Part shown: piece after piece, positions 12,884 to 23,200 of the stretch
Layout: every line of letters starts with the position of its first letter
Numbering within the stretch: the first letter of the stretch is position 1
DNA from: Gigaspora rosea
Lineage: Eukaryota > Glomeromycota > Glomeromycetes > Diversisporales > Gigasporaceae
Assembly: GCA_003550325.1 (NCBI GenBank)
Contig: QKWP01000125.1
Span: forward strand, 410,960 to 474,959
Reading direction: 5' to 3'
Length of the DNA: 64,000 nucleotides
Program-made: the position numbers and the translations under genes
The notes under the pieces: generated by a model
What the model was told of the DNA's origin: nothing
The model's database searches: none
Seen by the model: only the letters and a program-made list of their open reading frames with translations

Positions 12884-12970
12884 TATTTTGTACATATAAT
12901 TTAGTATAATAAAGAGCGTCATTTGACGTCCCCAGATAATCGCTATCTTGGGGTTTAAAAAAAGAAAAAA

Positions 12971-12982
12971 AAATTCAGTATA
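12971..12982. repeat. Right target-site duplication of the LINE
   Basis: AAATTCAGTATA directly follows the A-rich tail and matches 7697-7708. Confidence 0.85.
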
Positions 12983-13428
12983 GTTTTGAGTTAATTCATA
13001 TTGAAATTAAACAGTTGTGGTCTTTATCACAATTTTACTGTAAAAAATTTTGTTGCAAAACTTACCAACTATTGTAGTGAATTACTGTGAAAAAATTTCA
13101 GTACGATACTTGATGTAATGACAATCAATATTGATATAATAGATCAGTATAATATGGATAACTATTGTATGGGGAAATTACAGCAGATCTGTTATATATA
13201 TTAGCGTTATAGCTGATCAGGATTTAAAAATCAGCCTGTTCTGCTCATCTATACATATTGATCTGCTGTAACCTTTCAATATTTAGTTGATTCATGATTT
13301 ACTGAAAAAATTTTTATTACTAATTGTGTTTCATAATTAAAATCCTAAGATAAAGATATTTTCTTAAAGAAAACAATAGTTTAGCATTACATTTGGCATA
13401 TGACCAAATGTGACCTAAATGCATACAT
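12983..13428. other. AT-rich spacer
   Basis: This is the continuation of the DNA into which the LINE inserted. No gene recognised. Confidence 0.5.
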
Positions 13429-13767
13429 CGGAAAATAAAAACATTAATAATCTGCAGTAATGTTAAATTTATCAAATAAGTGCAGAATTTTGTTTAAAAA
13501 ATTGCAAATATCTTCAAAATTTAGATTTTTGCAGTTCTTCGCAGGTTTTTTGCCAAAAATCTGTGAAAGTATAATATTTGCAGATTATAATAGAATTGGG
13601 AAAATAAAAACATTAACAATCTGTAGTGATCTTCAAATTTATCAAATAAGTACAGAATCTTGTTTAAAAAATTACAAAGATTTTCAAAATTTAGAAATTA
13701 TTGCAGTTCTTCGCAGATTTTTAGCAAAAAAATCTGTGCAAATATTAATCTTCGCAGATTATAATAG
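13429..13767. repeat. Tandem duplication, about 169-bp unit, two copies
   Basis: GGAAAATAAAAACATTAAYAATCTG begins near 13430 and again near 13599. Shared blocks are TTATCAAATAAGT, CAGAATYTTGTTTAAAAAATT, TTGCAGTTCTTCGCAG and GCAGATTATAATAG. The open frame across it (13460-13783) exists because both units lack stops in one frame; I do not think it is a gene. Confidence 0.75.
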
Positions 13768-13788
13768 GCGCCGCCTATTATAATCTGC
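13754..13788. repeat. Perfect 17-bp-arm palindrome
   Basis: GCAGATTATAATAGGCG, one C, then CGCCTATTATAATCTGC. It lies at the end of the second tandem unit; the first unit has only the left half (GCAGATTATAATAG). It is an isolated GC-containing centre in AT-rich DNA. Confidence 0.8.
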
Positions 13789-14206
13789 AATAATCTCCAA
13801 AATTATAATTTCATACTTACCTGCTAGTAAGAACACGAGAAAATCCATAAACAAAACAAATCAAAAATAAATAAATAAATAAAGTAAAAAAACATGGTTT
13901 TTTTATTCACTTTTTTTTTTTTTATTATTATTTTTTTTTATTCTGATTTTTTTTATTTAAAATTCGAAATAACACAATGGTGGGAATAATAGTAAATTTT
14001 TAGTTATTTCCATAATAAGGAATAACTAGAATTTAACTTTTATTCCCACGTACGTATTTCTGTACTTTTTTTTTTATATATTTTAATCTTTTTATTTTAA
14101 TTATTGGAGTCGTCTTGGCGCCACCTGGGGTGGTAAATAATTCACTGCCACCCTATCCAAATTAAATACTAAATTGACTGACTGACCCTAACCTAGGGTC
14201 CGAAAT

Positions 14207-14420
14207 GGGCCGGGTCAGACCCGCAAATTTGCGGGTCGGGCCGGGTCGGGTCGGGTCTGGGCCTAAATTTTAGACCCGTAAATTGATTGGGTCGGGTTTG
14301 GGCCGGGCTAAAAAATACTGGGCCAGGTTCGGGCCGGGCTAAAAAAATACTGGGCCCGGTCTGAACCGGGTATATAAAATACCGGGCCGGGTCCGGGCTT
14401 TATAAATAGACCCGTCAATA
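14207..14420. repeat. Left subterminal GGGTCGGG/GGGCCGGG array of element A
   Basis: Degenerate tandem words CGGGTCGGGCCGGGTCGGGT, TTGGGCCGGGCTAAAAAATACTGGGCC and relatives. The composition is strikingly GC-rich against the surrounding DNA. In hAT elements subterminal repeats usually serve as transposase binding sites. Confidence 0.8.
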
Positions 14421-15313
14421 GAGTTCCAAATCGTTAGTTGAAAAACCAACTAGTTGGCAACTTTTCAACTAATCGATTTAAAAAAAATTTAAACAACTAA
14501 TCGATTTATTACCAACTAGTTCAATTATGATTAATCGTTAATTACCAACTAGTTGTCAACCAACTAAAACTTATATTAATCAACCAAACAACTATTACTA
14601 TTAATAGCAATAACATCGGGAAATTATATATATAGATATTGATCGATATATAGCACTTAATCGTTTTATATCGATTATTAAAATATCGTTATATATCGAT
14701 TAATTGGATAAAAATCGATATATATCTATAATCGATATATATCATTTTTTATATTAAATCGTTATATATCTATAAATCGATTATAATCGTAATTATTTGA
14801 AACGATATATGACGATTAGCAGATCTTTAACGATTACATACCCGTTATGAAAATTTCAACCCAAATCACCGGATAAAAAAAAAAAAAAAAAAAAAAAACA
14901 AAGTTCAAAATCTCTTAAGCCCATTTGATCCGTAAGCTGCTATAGATTATAAAAATATATTCCACAAAATGAGCAAAAAAACTTAAAAAAAAAAAACCGT
15001 TTTGAACGATTTTTATCCTCTTTCCCTTTTACCCCTCTCTTACTTTTACCCCTCTCTCTTTTTTACCCCTCTTTTTCTTTTATCCTTCTCACCCTTTTTT
15101 TTTTTTTTTTTTATTATTTCGAATATATTCGAAATATTTTAAAACGAATTAGTTTTCTTTAATATCAACTATACAACTTACAACTAAACAACTAAACAAC
15201 TAAACAACTAAACAACTTAACGATTGTCAGGTCACGTGATCCCGTAATCGATTAGTTGCCAACTATAGTTGGCAACTAATCGATTGGCAAAATTTTACCA
15301 ACTCGGACCTCTA
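14419..15313. mobile_element. Nested non-autonomous hAT-like element B
   Basis: It is flanked by the exact 8-bp duplication CCCGTCAA (14411-14418 and 15314-15321), so it jumped into element A. Termini are TAGAGTTCCAAATCG at the left and, as complement of the right end, TAGAGGTCCGAGTTGG. Subterminal words are CAACTAGTTGG, AACTAATCGATT and ACAACTAA repeats. The interior has ATCGATATATATCG palindromes and a CTCTTTTACCCC pyrimidine tract. There is no coding sequence. Confidence 0.85.
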
Positions 15314-15784
15314 CCCGTCAAAAACCCAATAATGCCTGTTTTAGTACAGTCTCTATATAATTAGATATTGCTTTAACTTATTTTTTTACATACCCGGTAC
15401 TACGAATAAAACTATATTTATTGCTATAACAAAACCTGTTATTTTAATATATATATATCTAGAAAGTATCTACTGTAGAACTTAAATAAAGATATGTGCG
15501 TACGTACAGTGCTCAAAGAAACTAAATTTTTTCTATGCTCTTTATATAAACTTTTTTTACTTCTTTTATATGTATATATCAGATTATAATTTCTCGAGAT
15601 GTGTGTAAAAACGGAAAAAAAGACATGTGAAATTAAAAATTGCAGTAAAAGGATATTGTACCCCTTTTTTTCGTGTTTTTTTTTTTTTTTTGGTTTTTTT
15701 TTTTTTTTAAAAAAAAAAAGAGCAATATCATACACTTGTAGTCTTAGTGAACAATTCAATTTGAACAATAATACTAAAATAAAA

Positions 15785-18343
15785 ATGGATTCGGAAGGTA
15801 ATGAAAGTATAGGTAGTACGCGTTCTGAACAAACCTTACCTGTAAAAAATCATACACCTATCAAAAAACGCAAAAGGGGTGGTAAAGAACCGTCATGGGT
15901 ATTCAAAGAAGGACACTTTGTCAAGCCCGAAGATCCTAAAAAAAGTAAGAATTAATAAATTATGTTAAAAATGTATTTATAAATATATATATTTATAAAA
16001 CAATATAATTCTAGAGGACCGTGCCCAATGTACGCACTGTAAAAATTTTTTTAAACATGATGCCAGTTCGGGAACAAGTTCCTTGATTCGGCACATAAAA
16101 CAAACAAGATGTAGTAAATACCTTAATCCTGAATCGCAACAACAATTACAGTTGTCTCCATCAGGTGTTTCTAATTACAAATTTTCACAAGATAAAAGTC
16201 GTGAAGATCTGGTGGATATGATCATAATGCATGCATACCCATTTCACATGGTCGAACACAAGGGATTTTTAAAATTTCTTAAAAATTTGCGACCACAGTT
16301 TAAATTAATATGTGAAAAAACAATAAGTGCGGATTGTAAAATTCGTGTTGAAGAGCTTACAACAAAAATTCGTATAATGATACAGGAAGCACCCGGGCAT
16401 TTAAGTTTTACAACCGATCTGTGGACCTCGAACCAAAATCTTGGTTACATGGCAGTTACATGTATGTATTTCTTCTATCATGTATTCATTTTTTCTAGTC
16501 ACTTAATTATATGTTTTTATTAGGCCATTTTATCAATAAGGATTGGAATCTTCGGAAGGTAGTTTTAGCATTTAGATTAGTTCCTGCACCGCACAGTGGA
16601 ATTGCTATTAGTGATACGTTTTTGCAGTGTCTTGATGATTGGAACATTACGTCCAAAGTAAGTGTTTTATAGATGGTTTTTATTTGTACAGTATATGTTA
16701 TTAACAAATTTATTATTTTATAGATGATGGCAATTACGTTAGATAACGCATCCAACAATGATGCCGCAATAACCAATATAAAACGCAGGCTTGACGAACA
16801 AAATATGCTCGTTGCAAATGGAAATTTACTACATCAACGTTGCTGTGCCCACATCTTGAACCTCATAGTCACCGATGGACTTAAAATGGTTAAAGATGTT
16901 GTGAACAAGGTAAGTAAATAATTTAGTCTTTCTAGGAGTTGACATACTTACTCATCGTTGATATTATAGATCCGAGGTTGTGTGAATTGGATTCACAGCT
17001 CTCAACGTCGTCAACAAATCTTCGAGGATTATATAACCGGGTTTTGTGAAGAACTTGTTTCAAGTCAAAGGCCAGCTCTTGATGTGATCACGCGTTGGAA
17101 CTCGACGTACATCATGTTGGCGTCCACCATCCCATATAAAAGTATATTTGATCGTCTTACATACCGGGATACCAGTTTTGAGCCAATCGCACCGTTCGAA
17201 GAAGATTGGGAAAAGGCAGAGAGCCTCTGCAGTTTCTTGAAACCGTTTTATGAAAGTAAGTAATATTAATTATATCTTGGGTAGTTTGGTATAAGTGAAA
17301 TTTTGCAGTAAAGTATAATCGGCCGCTTATGCGGCCAATTATACTTTACTGCAAAATTCCGCTTATACCTAACTATCCAGGATATAACTATTACATATTG
17401 CTTTGAGCACAGATTAATGATATTATACTTTTAACACAGTTACCGAAGTTTTGTCCGGAAGCAAATATTCTACAGCAAACATTTTTCTTCCTCAATTGTT
17501 AAAAGTTAGAGTACATCTTGAACGAAACAATACTAATTTAGATCCTTTTCTTTATCAAATGGCCAAGCCAATGCAATCTAAATTTGATAAGTACTGGGCG
17601 GATGCGGGTGAAATGCACTGTATTGCGTCAGTTCTAGATCCTCGTTATAAGATGTCGTTTCTAACTCATTTATACAAGGAGAAAATGAACTTGTCATGTA
17701 TTGTAGCAGAGGAAAAGTTGATTTCAATTAAATCAAGGTTAGAATATTATTGTTTTTGAATTTAACCTTCGTCAAGGCAGATCGTTTTAACTTAGCTTGT
17801 GTATTATTCTAATAATTATCTATTATTGCAGAGTTAAAGATATCTACAGGTCAACTTATATGCAGCATACAACCAATACTGCAATAAATAATTTTTCGGA
17901 TCTTCAAGATGAAGAAATGGATGATTTCGATGCCTTTCTTAGTGCCAATAATACTAAAGTTGGAAATGAATTTGATGAACTTGAGCGGTATCTTGCCGAT
18001 CCGCTCTTCCCCCGTTCTCATTTAGAGCCATTCGATGTTCTAGCTTGGTGGAAAATAAATGCTCCAAGATACCCTGCCGTGTCATCAATGGCAAGGGACA
18101 TCCTTGCGATTCCAATAACTTCAGTGCCGTCTGAAGCAGTAAGTAAACTTCGGAGTTCAACTTATTTTTTATTATTTTAAGGATTACTAGCCTATACTTT
18201 ATTTTCAGGTATTTAGTACGGCTGGAAGAGTTATCAATGATTATCGGTCAAACCTTAACCCAGAATCAGTCGAAATGCTGATATGTGGCCAAGATTGGTT
18301 GGATAATATGGAAGAATGTGATGACGAATATGACCAGAATTAG
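15785..18343 (+). CDS. hAT transposase, BED zinc finger, RICESLEEPER/ZBED type, 8 exons
   Basis: Exons: 15785-15944, 16015-16461, 16524-16657, 16724-16909, 16970-17255, 17440-17737, 17832-18138, 18209-18343. All seven introns are GT-AG and phases agree, giving 650 residues and a TAG stop with no internal stop or shift. Residues 59-86 form a BED finger (C59, C62, H80, C86) after a lysine-rich segment. The RNase H core shows FTTDLWTS (D188), ITLDNASNND (D254) and PSEAVFSTAG (E605), the expected D-D-E triad. TRWNSTY (about 350-356) is the conserved hAT tryptophan region. The C-terminus has the dimerisation domain, FDVLAWWKINAPRYP through LICGQDWL. It cuts and pastes DNA in the nucleus. An open frame upstream of the chosen ATG is poly(T)-derived. 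The C-terminus is acidic. Confidence 0.9.
17270..17387. repeat. Foldback insertion inside transposase intron 5
   Basis: A near-perfect hairpin with arms of about 57 bases. TTATATCTTGGGTAGTTTGG and AATTTTGCAGTAAAGTATAA lead to a GGCCGC-TTAT-GCGGCC centre and return. It occupies most of the intron 17256-17439. The right-arm complement begins TTATATCCTGGATAGTTAGG. It looks like a very small MITE that has not harmed the splice sites. Confidence 0.8.
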
Positions 18344-18367
18344 ACTGGCGGGGGGGTTTTTTTTTTT

Positions 18368-18387
18368 TGTGCAGTTTTTTGCTGCAC
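18368..18387 (+). terminator. Hairpin plus T-tract just after the transposase stop
   Basis: GTGCAG, loop TTTTTTG, CTGCAC, flanked by poly(T) runs, lies 25 bases after the stop. In a fungus this is not a classical terminator. It could shape the 3' end of the transcript. Confidence 0.25.
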
Positions 18388-18705
18388 GGTTTTTTTTTTT
18401 TTTTTACCTTTTTTCTGTGCTGTTTTTTTTTTTCCGAGCTATTTTTTTCTTTTTTGTGCAATGTATTTACACTAGTTCAGTTTATAAAATTTTTGATTAC
18501 TTTGAGAGCGGTGTATTTTCATTAATTGATTAAAATTTAAAATTTTAAAATTAGAAAAATATTAGTGGTTTAAATAGTGTACGTATTAATTTTAGAGCTC
18601 TGCTGTATTACGCAAACTTACATTTTTAGCGTTACATGAAATTACTTTACATTAAATAGTGCATTATCACATGATAATTGTACTGGGTGGCCCAGTCCAT
18701 TGAAC

Positions 18706-18945
18706 TATAAACCCGACCCGGCCCGGCCCAATAAACACGGGCCGGGTCCATGCCGGGCCTATAAGGTAACGGGTCGGGTCGGACCGGGTCATAAATTAAC
18801 GGGCCGGGTTCATGCCGGGCCTATAAGTTAACGGGTCGGGTTCGACCCGGCCCATATGTTAATGGGTCAGGTCCATACCGGGCCTGTAAGTTAACGGGTC
18901 GGGTCCGGGTCCACAGGTACCCGGCCTGACCCGGCCCGTTTCGGA
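18706..18945. repeat. Right subterminal GGCCCGGCCC/GGGTCGGG array of element A
   Basis: Tandem degenerate units such as ACGGGCCGGGTCCATGCCGG followed by GCCTATAAGTTA, with a spacing of about 40-50 bases. The array ends at the right terminal repeat. Confidence 0.8.
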
Positions 18946-18950
18946 CCCTA

Positions 18951-19161
18951 TTTTCGAGCTAAGTCAGAGTTTTTGACTAAAAAAATTCTTATTTCTGCTT
19001 GCTATTTGAATTTGTTCTTTTAGCAGATTATTAATTCAGCATTTGGAGTCTGCGTTTTATTGGGATGCACATAGGCGTTATTTTGAAACCAACGTGCTAT
19101 TTTGAGAAAATGCAATTTTTGAAATAATACCCATATGCATTATTTTGAGTAAATACGGTAT
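18951..19161. repeat. Truncated MITE, family 2, right half
   Basis: It shares CTAAGTCAG, TTTGACTAAAAAAATTCTTA, GCAGATTATTAATTCAGCAT and GAGTAAATACGGTA with the complete copy at 37761-38142. Only the right half is present. Its left border is the right end of the hAT element A. Confidence 0.75.
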
Positions 19162-19539
19162 AACTTTAGCCAATTTTTAAAGGTAATTCAACTTTTTTTT
19201 ATGGATATAATGAGTTTGGAGTTCTAAATATTTTTGATTAATACATAGTGATTTTTACAAAATTAAAAATTAATTTTGGTACAGGTTAGATTTATTAGTT
19301 TAAATTAATATTATGATATTGATAAATAATATTTTAATTTTGTTAAACTTATTTTGGTTAAAAGAAAAACTATTAAGCAAAAAGTAGTATAGAATATTAA
19401 ATATATAAAGTAGTAGATATATATAGTAATATTAAAATTTACTTTGGTTTTTAATTAAAAATTTTTTATAATTTGGGCCTTTATAATATAATTTTTATTA
19501 AGAGTTACAGTAAGCCTTTTTTTGAAATTATTTGCTATT

Positions 19540-20230
19540 TTAGTAACTATTATATACAGGTTAAAGTTTTGTAAGCTTATACCAAAATTTTATGATTTTT
19601 ACTAAGTTTCATAAGAAAATTCTATAAAACTTACTAGCTATTCTAGCAATACTATAGTTGTGTTAGTTTGTATTTAGAATTGTTGATCCTTGTGGGATTA
19701 AATTTGAATTGGTTTGTATTAAAGTTATTTCTCTTTTGCAAAGAAATCTGTTGCAAGATCTACTTAATATTTTGGTAATTATAGTACTTATTTAAATGTT
19801 AGTTTGATTAAATTATTGTATTAAAATTATTTGTTTTCTAGCTATCAAAACATGCTATTTTTTTTTTGGCTATTGCAGTATCAGTTGAGGTAATTTGCAT
19901 TGGAAGTATCTTATATTTTCTATGTAGTTGAGTTAGTTTGCACTAGAATTATATTACAATCTACTATCAAACTATTCTGGTAATAAAAATTCTGTAACAC
20001 TTAATAGTTATTCTGGCAACTACTATGATTGAGTTAGTTAACACCTAGAATTGTCTTGATTTTTGTAAGATAAAGATTGAATTGGTTTGTATTAAGTTCA
20101 CAAAGAATTTTGTTGCAAGGCCTACTTACTATTTTGGTAATTAAAGTACCTTATTTAGATTGAGTTAGTTTGCTTTGAAAATATTATATTAAAATTATTT
20201 GATTTCTACTAAGGTAATCATATTTAATTC
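19540..20230. repeat. Satellite-like array, part 1 (about 360-bp units)
   Basis: Successive units share GAGTTAGTTTGCA, AATTCTGTAACACTTA, TATTCTGGCAACTACTATG, TTGTTGATCTTTGTAAG-like, GCAAGGCCTACTTACTATTT and AGTACCTTATTTAGATT. The same unit recurs at 21715-23200. Units are diverged and AT-rich. No coding potential. Confidence 0.7.
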
Positions 20231-20720
20231 TGTGGATCACCCTAATTTCGTTGATTATAATATTTCATGATATCATATGATCATATGATCCAATTTGAAT
20301 AATTTTGATATCATTTAAATCATTTTACTAAGATAATTCTAACAGTACCAAAACTGTACCAAAATTAGCTGAATTAGATCACAATATTCTAAGATAAATG
20401 ATATACTTATTATTTTTTGAGATTAAATATATTTTCATAGAATTGTGTATCTCATAATTCTGTAATCCAATTTCGATAATTTTGATATTATCGAATTGTC
20501 TCACTGAGATAAATCTAATGGCACTAAAATTATCCAAATTGGATTACAGAATCCAGAGATATAAGGTGTTTTTTGTGATCAAATCTATTTCTGTGGATTG
20601 TATATTTTATAACTCTGCAATCCAATTTGGATGATTTAGATATCATTCCAATCATCAAATAGTACCAAAATTGTTCAAATTAAATCACAGGGTCTCAAGA
20701 GTGTCTCAAGATACATGGTC
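20231..20720. repeat. Three diverged repeats of about 170-180 bp
   Basis: The block CTGTAATCCAATTTCGATAA then TTTTGATATYAT, then CACTAAAATTRTCCAAATT and GATTACAGA..C occurs three times. It includes inverted sub-blocks (AATTGGATTACAGA against CTGTAATCCAATT). It lies within the interrupted satellite. Confidence 0.6.
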
Positions 20721-20893
20721 TATAGAAAAAAAATGATTTTTTGTACATACTATACATTTAAGCAGCCAAGTCTATTAATAAAATCTTGTCCAAATCCCGT
20801 AAAAATTTTATATTATATATAATTTAGTATAATAAACATATTATGTACTTAGCAAACTTTGTCAATTTACTTAATGAAAAATCAAGTTCTTTA

Positions 20894-21237
20894 TATGGGG
20901 TGTTACATATTAAAACAGCCCATTTTTACTTTTATTTTATTTTGAGATAATTGAGTTTAATCATTTGTTTTGATTTTTGGACTGATCCGGGATTATCAAA
21001 TTTCACGATTTTGATTGGTTTAAGGCAACAGGTGACTATCGGGTAATCTCGTGATGTGTTGGCACTTCGCAGTCTCATGTAATTTTTCTTTTACATTATC
21101 TTGATTTTTTATTATGCAAATCGACTTTCATTTATAATTAAAAAATGTCAATCGTATTAAAATTTATATGAATTTGATAAAAACTCATTTTTCAAAAAAT
21201 TGTAAAAATGGGCTGTTTTAATATATAACACCCCATA
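20894..21237. repeat. MITE with 36-bp terminal inverted repeats
   Basis: Left TATGGGGTGTTACATATTAA then AACAGCCCATTTTTAC; the right end is its complement with one mismatch (GTAAAAATGGGCTGTTTTAA, then TATATAACACCCCATA). TA on both sides fits a Tc1/mariner-type TA duplication. The interior is non-coding. Confidence 0.75.
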
Positions 21238-21345
21238 TATCCACAGAATTAGGCCCATAGTTTTAAAATTCTCATAAATTATACAGGCTGTAACTTTTAT
21301 TATTAAAAAAATTTTTAGTATATAAGGTCATGCAAACTTAATTAA

Positions 21346-21540
21346 TTGGTTCTCATAACCCGGCCGGGTCAAATTCAACAAAATTTGAAAAAAAATTTTT
21401 ACTATATTTATTATCTGGGTGAACTTTTTAAAATTTTTATAAAAAAATTTTATATGTTTTTTACATATAAAATTTTTTGAAAATAAAATTAAAAACCAGG
21501 TTGCCAGGTTATTTTTAAAATTTTATGTTATGAGAACCAA
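21346..21540. repeat. Small inverted-repeat element
   Basis: Termini are TTGGTTCTCATAAC and GTTATGAGAACCAA, with CCCGG/CCAGG just inside and AAAATTTTT palindromes within. About 195 bp. Confidence 0.65.
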
Positions 21541-21714
21541 AAAATTAATTTTATATAGCCTAATGTATAAACAAATTTTACAGTTAAATAATAAATTGAT
21601 TGTATATTTTATATATTAAATTTTACAAATAAATACAATTTTTGACAAACTTTTATATGTGACAAAAAATATACACAAAATTGTGTACGATTACCATATG
21701 AATTTCTATAAAAA

Positions 21715-23200
21715 CATTTAGTTATCAAAACATACTATTTTGGCTATTACATTATCAGTTAAAGGTAGTTTGCATTAGAATTGGCTTATATTTTCTATAT
21801 AGTTTAGTTAGTTTGCACTAGCTTATGTTGCAAGCTACTATAAAACTATTCTGATAATGAAAATTTTGTAATGCTAATAAGCTATTCTGGCAATACTATA
21901 GTTGAATTAGTTTGTATCTAGAATTGTTGATCTTTGTAAGGTTAAGTTTAAATTGGTTTGCATTAAAGCTATTTCTTTGTTTACAAAGAATTCTGTTGCA
22001 AGGCCTATTGTTATTTTGGTAATTGTAGCACCTTATTTAGATTTAGTTTGTATTGAAATTATTATATTAAAATTATTTAATTTCTACCATGAATTATTGT
22101 AAAAAAATTCAGTATCAATATATACTATTTTGGCTATCACAATATTAGTTAGAAGTAGTTTGCATTAAAAGTGTTTTATATTTTCTATGCTACTATAAAA
22201 CTATCTGGAATAAAAATTTTGTAATACTTATCAGCTATTCTGGCAACTTCTATGGTTGAATTAGTTTGTATCTAAGGTTAAGTTTAAATTGGTTTGTATT
22301 AAAGTTATTACTTCTTTCACAAAGAATTCTGTTACACAATCTACTCACAATTTTGGTAATTAAAACACTTTATTGAATTAGTTTGCATTAAAATTATCAT
22401 ATTAAAATTATTCGATTTCTACTACAAATTACTATAAAAAAATTCAGTTATAAAAACATATTATTTTGGTTACTAAAGTATTGGTTAGAGGTAATTAGCA
22501 TTGAAATTGTCTTATATTTCTATGTGGTTGAGTTAGTATGCACTAAAAGCCACTATAAAACTGTTCTGATAATAAAAATTCTGTAACACTTACTGGTAGT
22601 TTTGGTAGTAAACACTATGGTTTAGTTAGTTTGTATTTTGATTTTTATTAAAAAGAACTCTGTTGCAAGGCCTACTCACTATTTTAGTAATTAAAGCACC
22701 TTATTTAGATTGAGTTAGTTTGCATTAAAATTATCACATTAAATTATTTGATTTCTACCATGAATTGTATAAAAAATTGAGCTATCAAAACATACAATTT
22801 GGCTATCACAGTATTAGTTAGAAACAGTTTTTATTGAAATTGTCTTATATTTTCTATGCAGTTGAGTTAGTTTACACTAGAATTAAGTTGCAAACCACTG
22901 TAAATCAGTTCTAGTAATAAAAATTCTGTAACACTTACAGGCTATTCAGGTGATCACTATATTGGGTTAGTTTGTATTTAGAATTGCATAAGATTAAGTT
23001 TGAATTGGTTTGCATTGAAGTTATTCTTCTTTTGCAAAGTATTCTGTTTCAAGCTATTTTGGTAATTAAAGAACCTTATTTAGGTTTAGTTCATATTAAA
23101 ATTATTGTATTAAAATTATTTGATTTCTACTATAAATTACTGTAAAAATTTAGCTATTAAACATACCATTTTGGCTACTGCAGTATCAGTTAGGAGTAGT
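21715..23200. repeat. Satellite-like array, part 2 (about 330-380-bp units)
   Basis: The anchor TTAGTTTGCATTAAAATTAT-like falls near 22036, 22375, 22704 and 23085, giving about four units of the same family as 19540-20230. All are diverged from one another. Confidence 0.7.

Larger units (their letters stand above)
7709..12971 (+). mobile_element. LINE (non-LTR retrotransposon), full length, decayed
   Basis: A 5.26-kb insertion with two ORFs, an A-rich 3' tail (GGGGTTTAAAAAAAGAAAAAAAA) and an identical flank AAATTCAGTATA at 7697-7708 and 12971-12982, the expected target-site duplication. ORF1 has a CCHC zinc knuckle. ORF2 has an APE-type endonuclease, a reverse transcriptase and a C-terminal zf-RVT region. 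No RNase H was seen, so an L1/Tx1-like clade is most likely. Several stops and frameshifts make it non-autonomous now. The 3' untranslated end contains a small hairpin, GACGTC-type, followed by CCCCAGATAATCGCTATCTTGGGG. Confidence 0.9.
14194..18950 (+). mobile_element. hAT transposon with intact-looking transposase (element A)
   Basis: The terminal inverted repeats are TAGGGTCCGAAATGGGCCGG at the left and, complementary at the right, TAGGGTCCGAAACGGGCCGG; they continue GTCAG on both sides. Long subterminal arrays of GGGTCGGG/GGGCCGGG words lie inside both ends (about 14207-14420 and 18706-18945). A single eight-exon transposase gene runs 15785-18343. Length is 4757 bp, of which 895 bp is a nested element plus its 8-bp duplication. 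The immediate flanks CCCTAACC and TTTTCGAG do not match, so no target-site duplication survives. Confidence 0.88.

Noticed and set aside
13460-13783. 107-residue plus-strand frame
   Set aside because: It is two copies of the same repeat unit in one open frame. The duplication explains it without a gene.
15439-15768. Minus-strand frame opposite the 5' part of the hAT gene
   Set aside because: Lysine/phenylalanine homopolymer translation of poly(A)/poly(T); antisense shadow.
18255-18533. Open frames on both strands over the hAT 3' end
   Set aside because: Produced by poly(T)/poly(A) tracts after the transposase stop codon.
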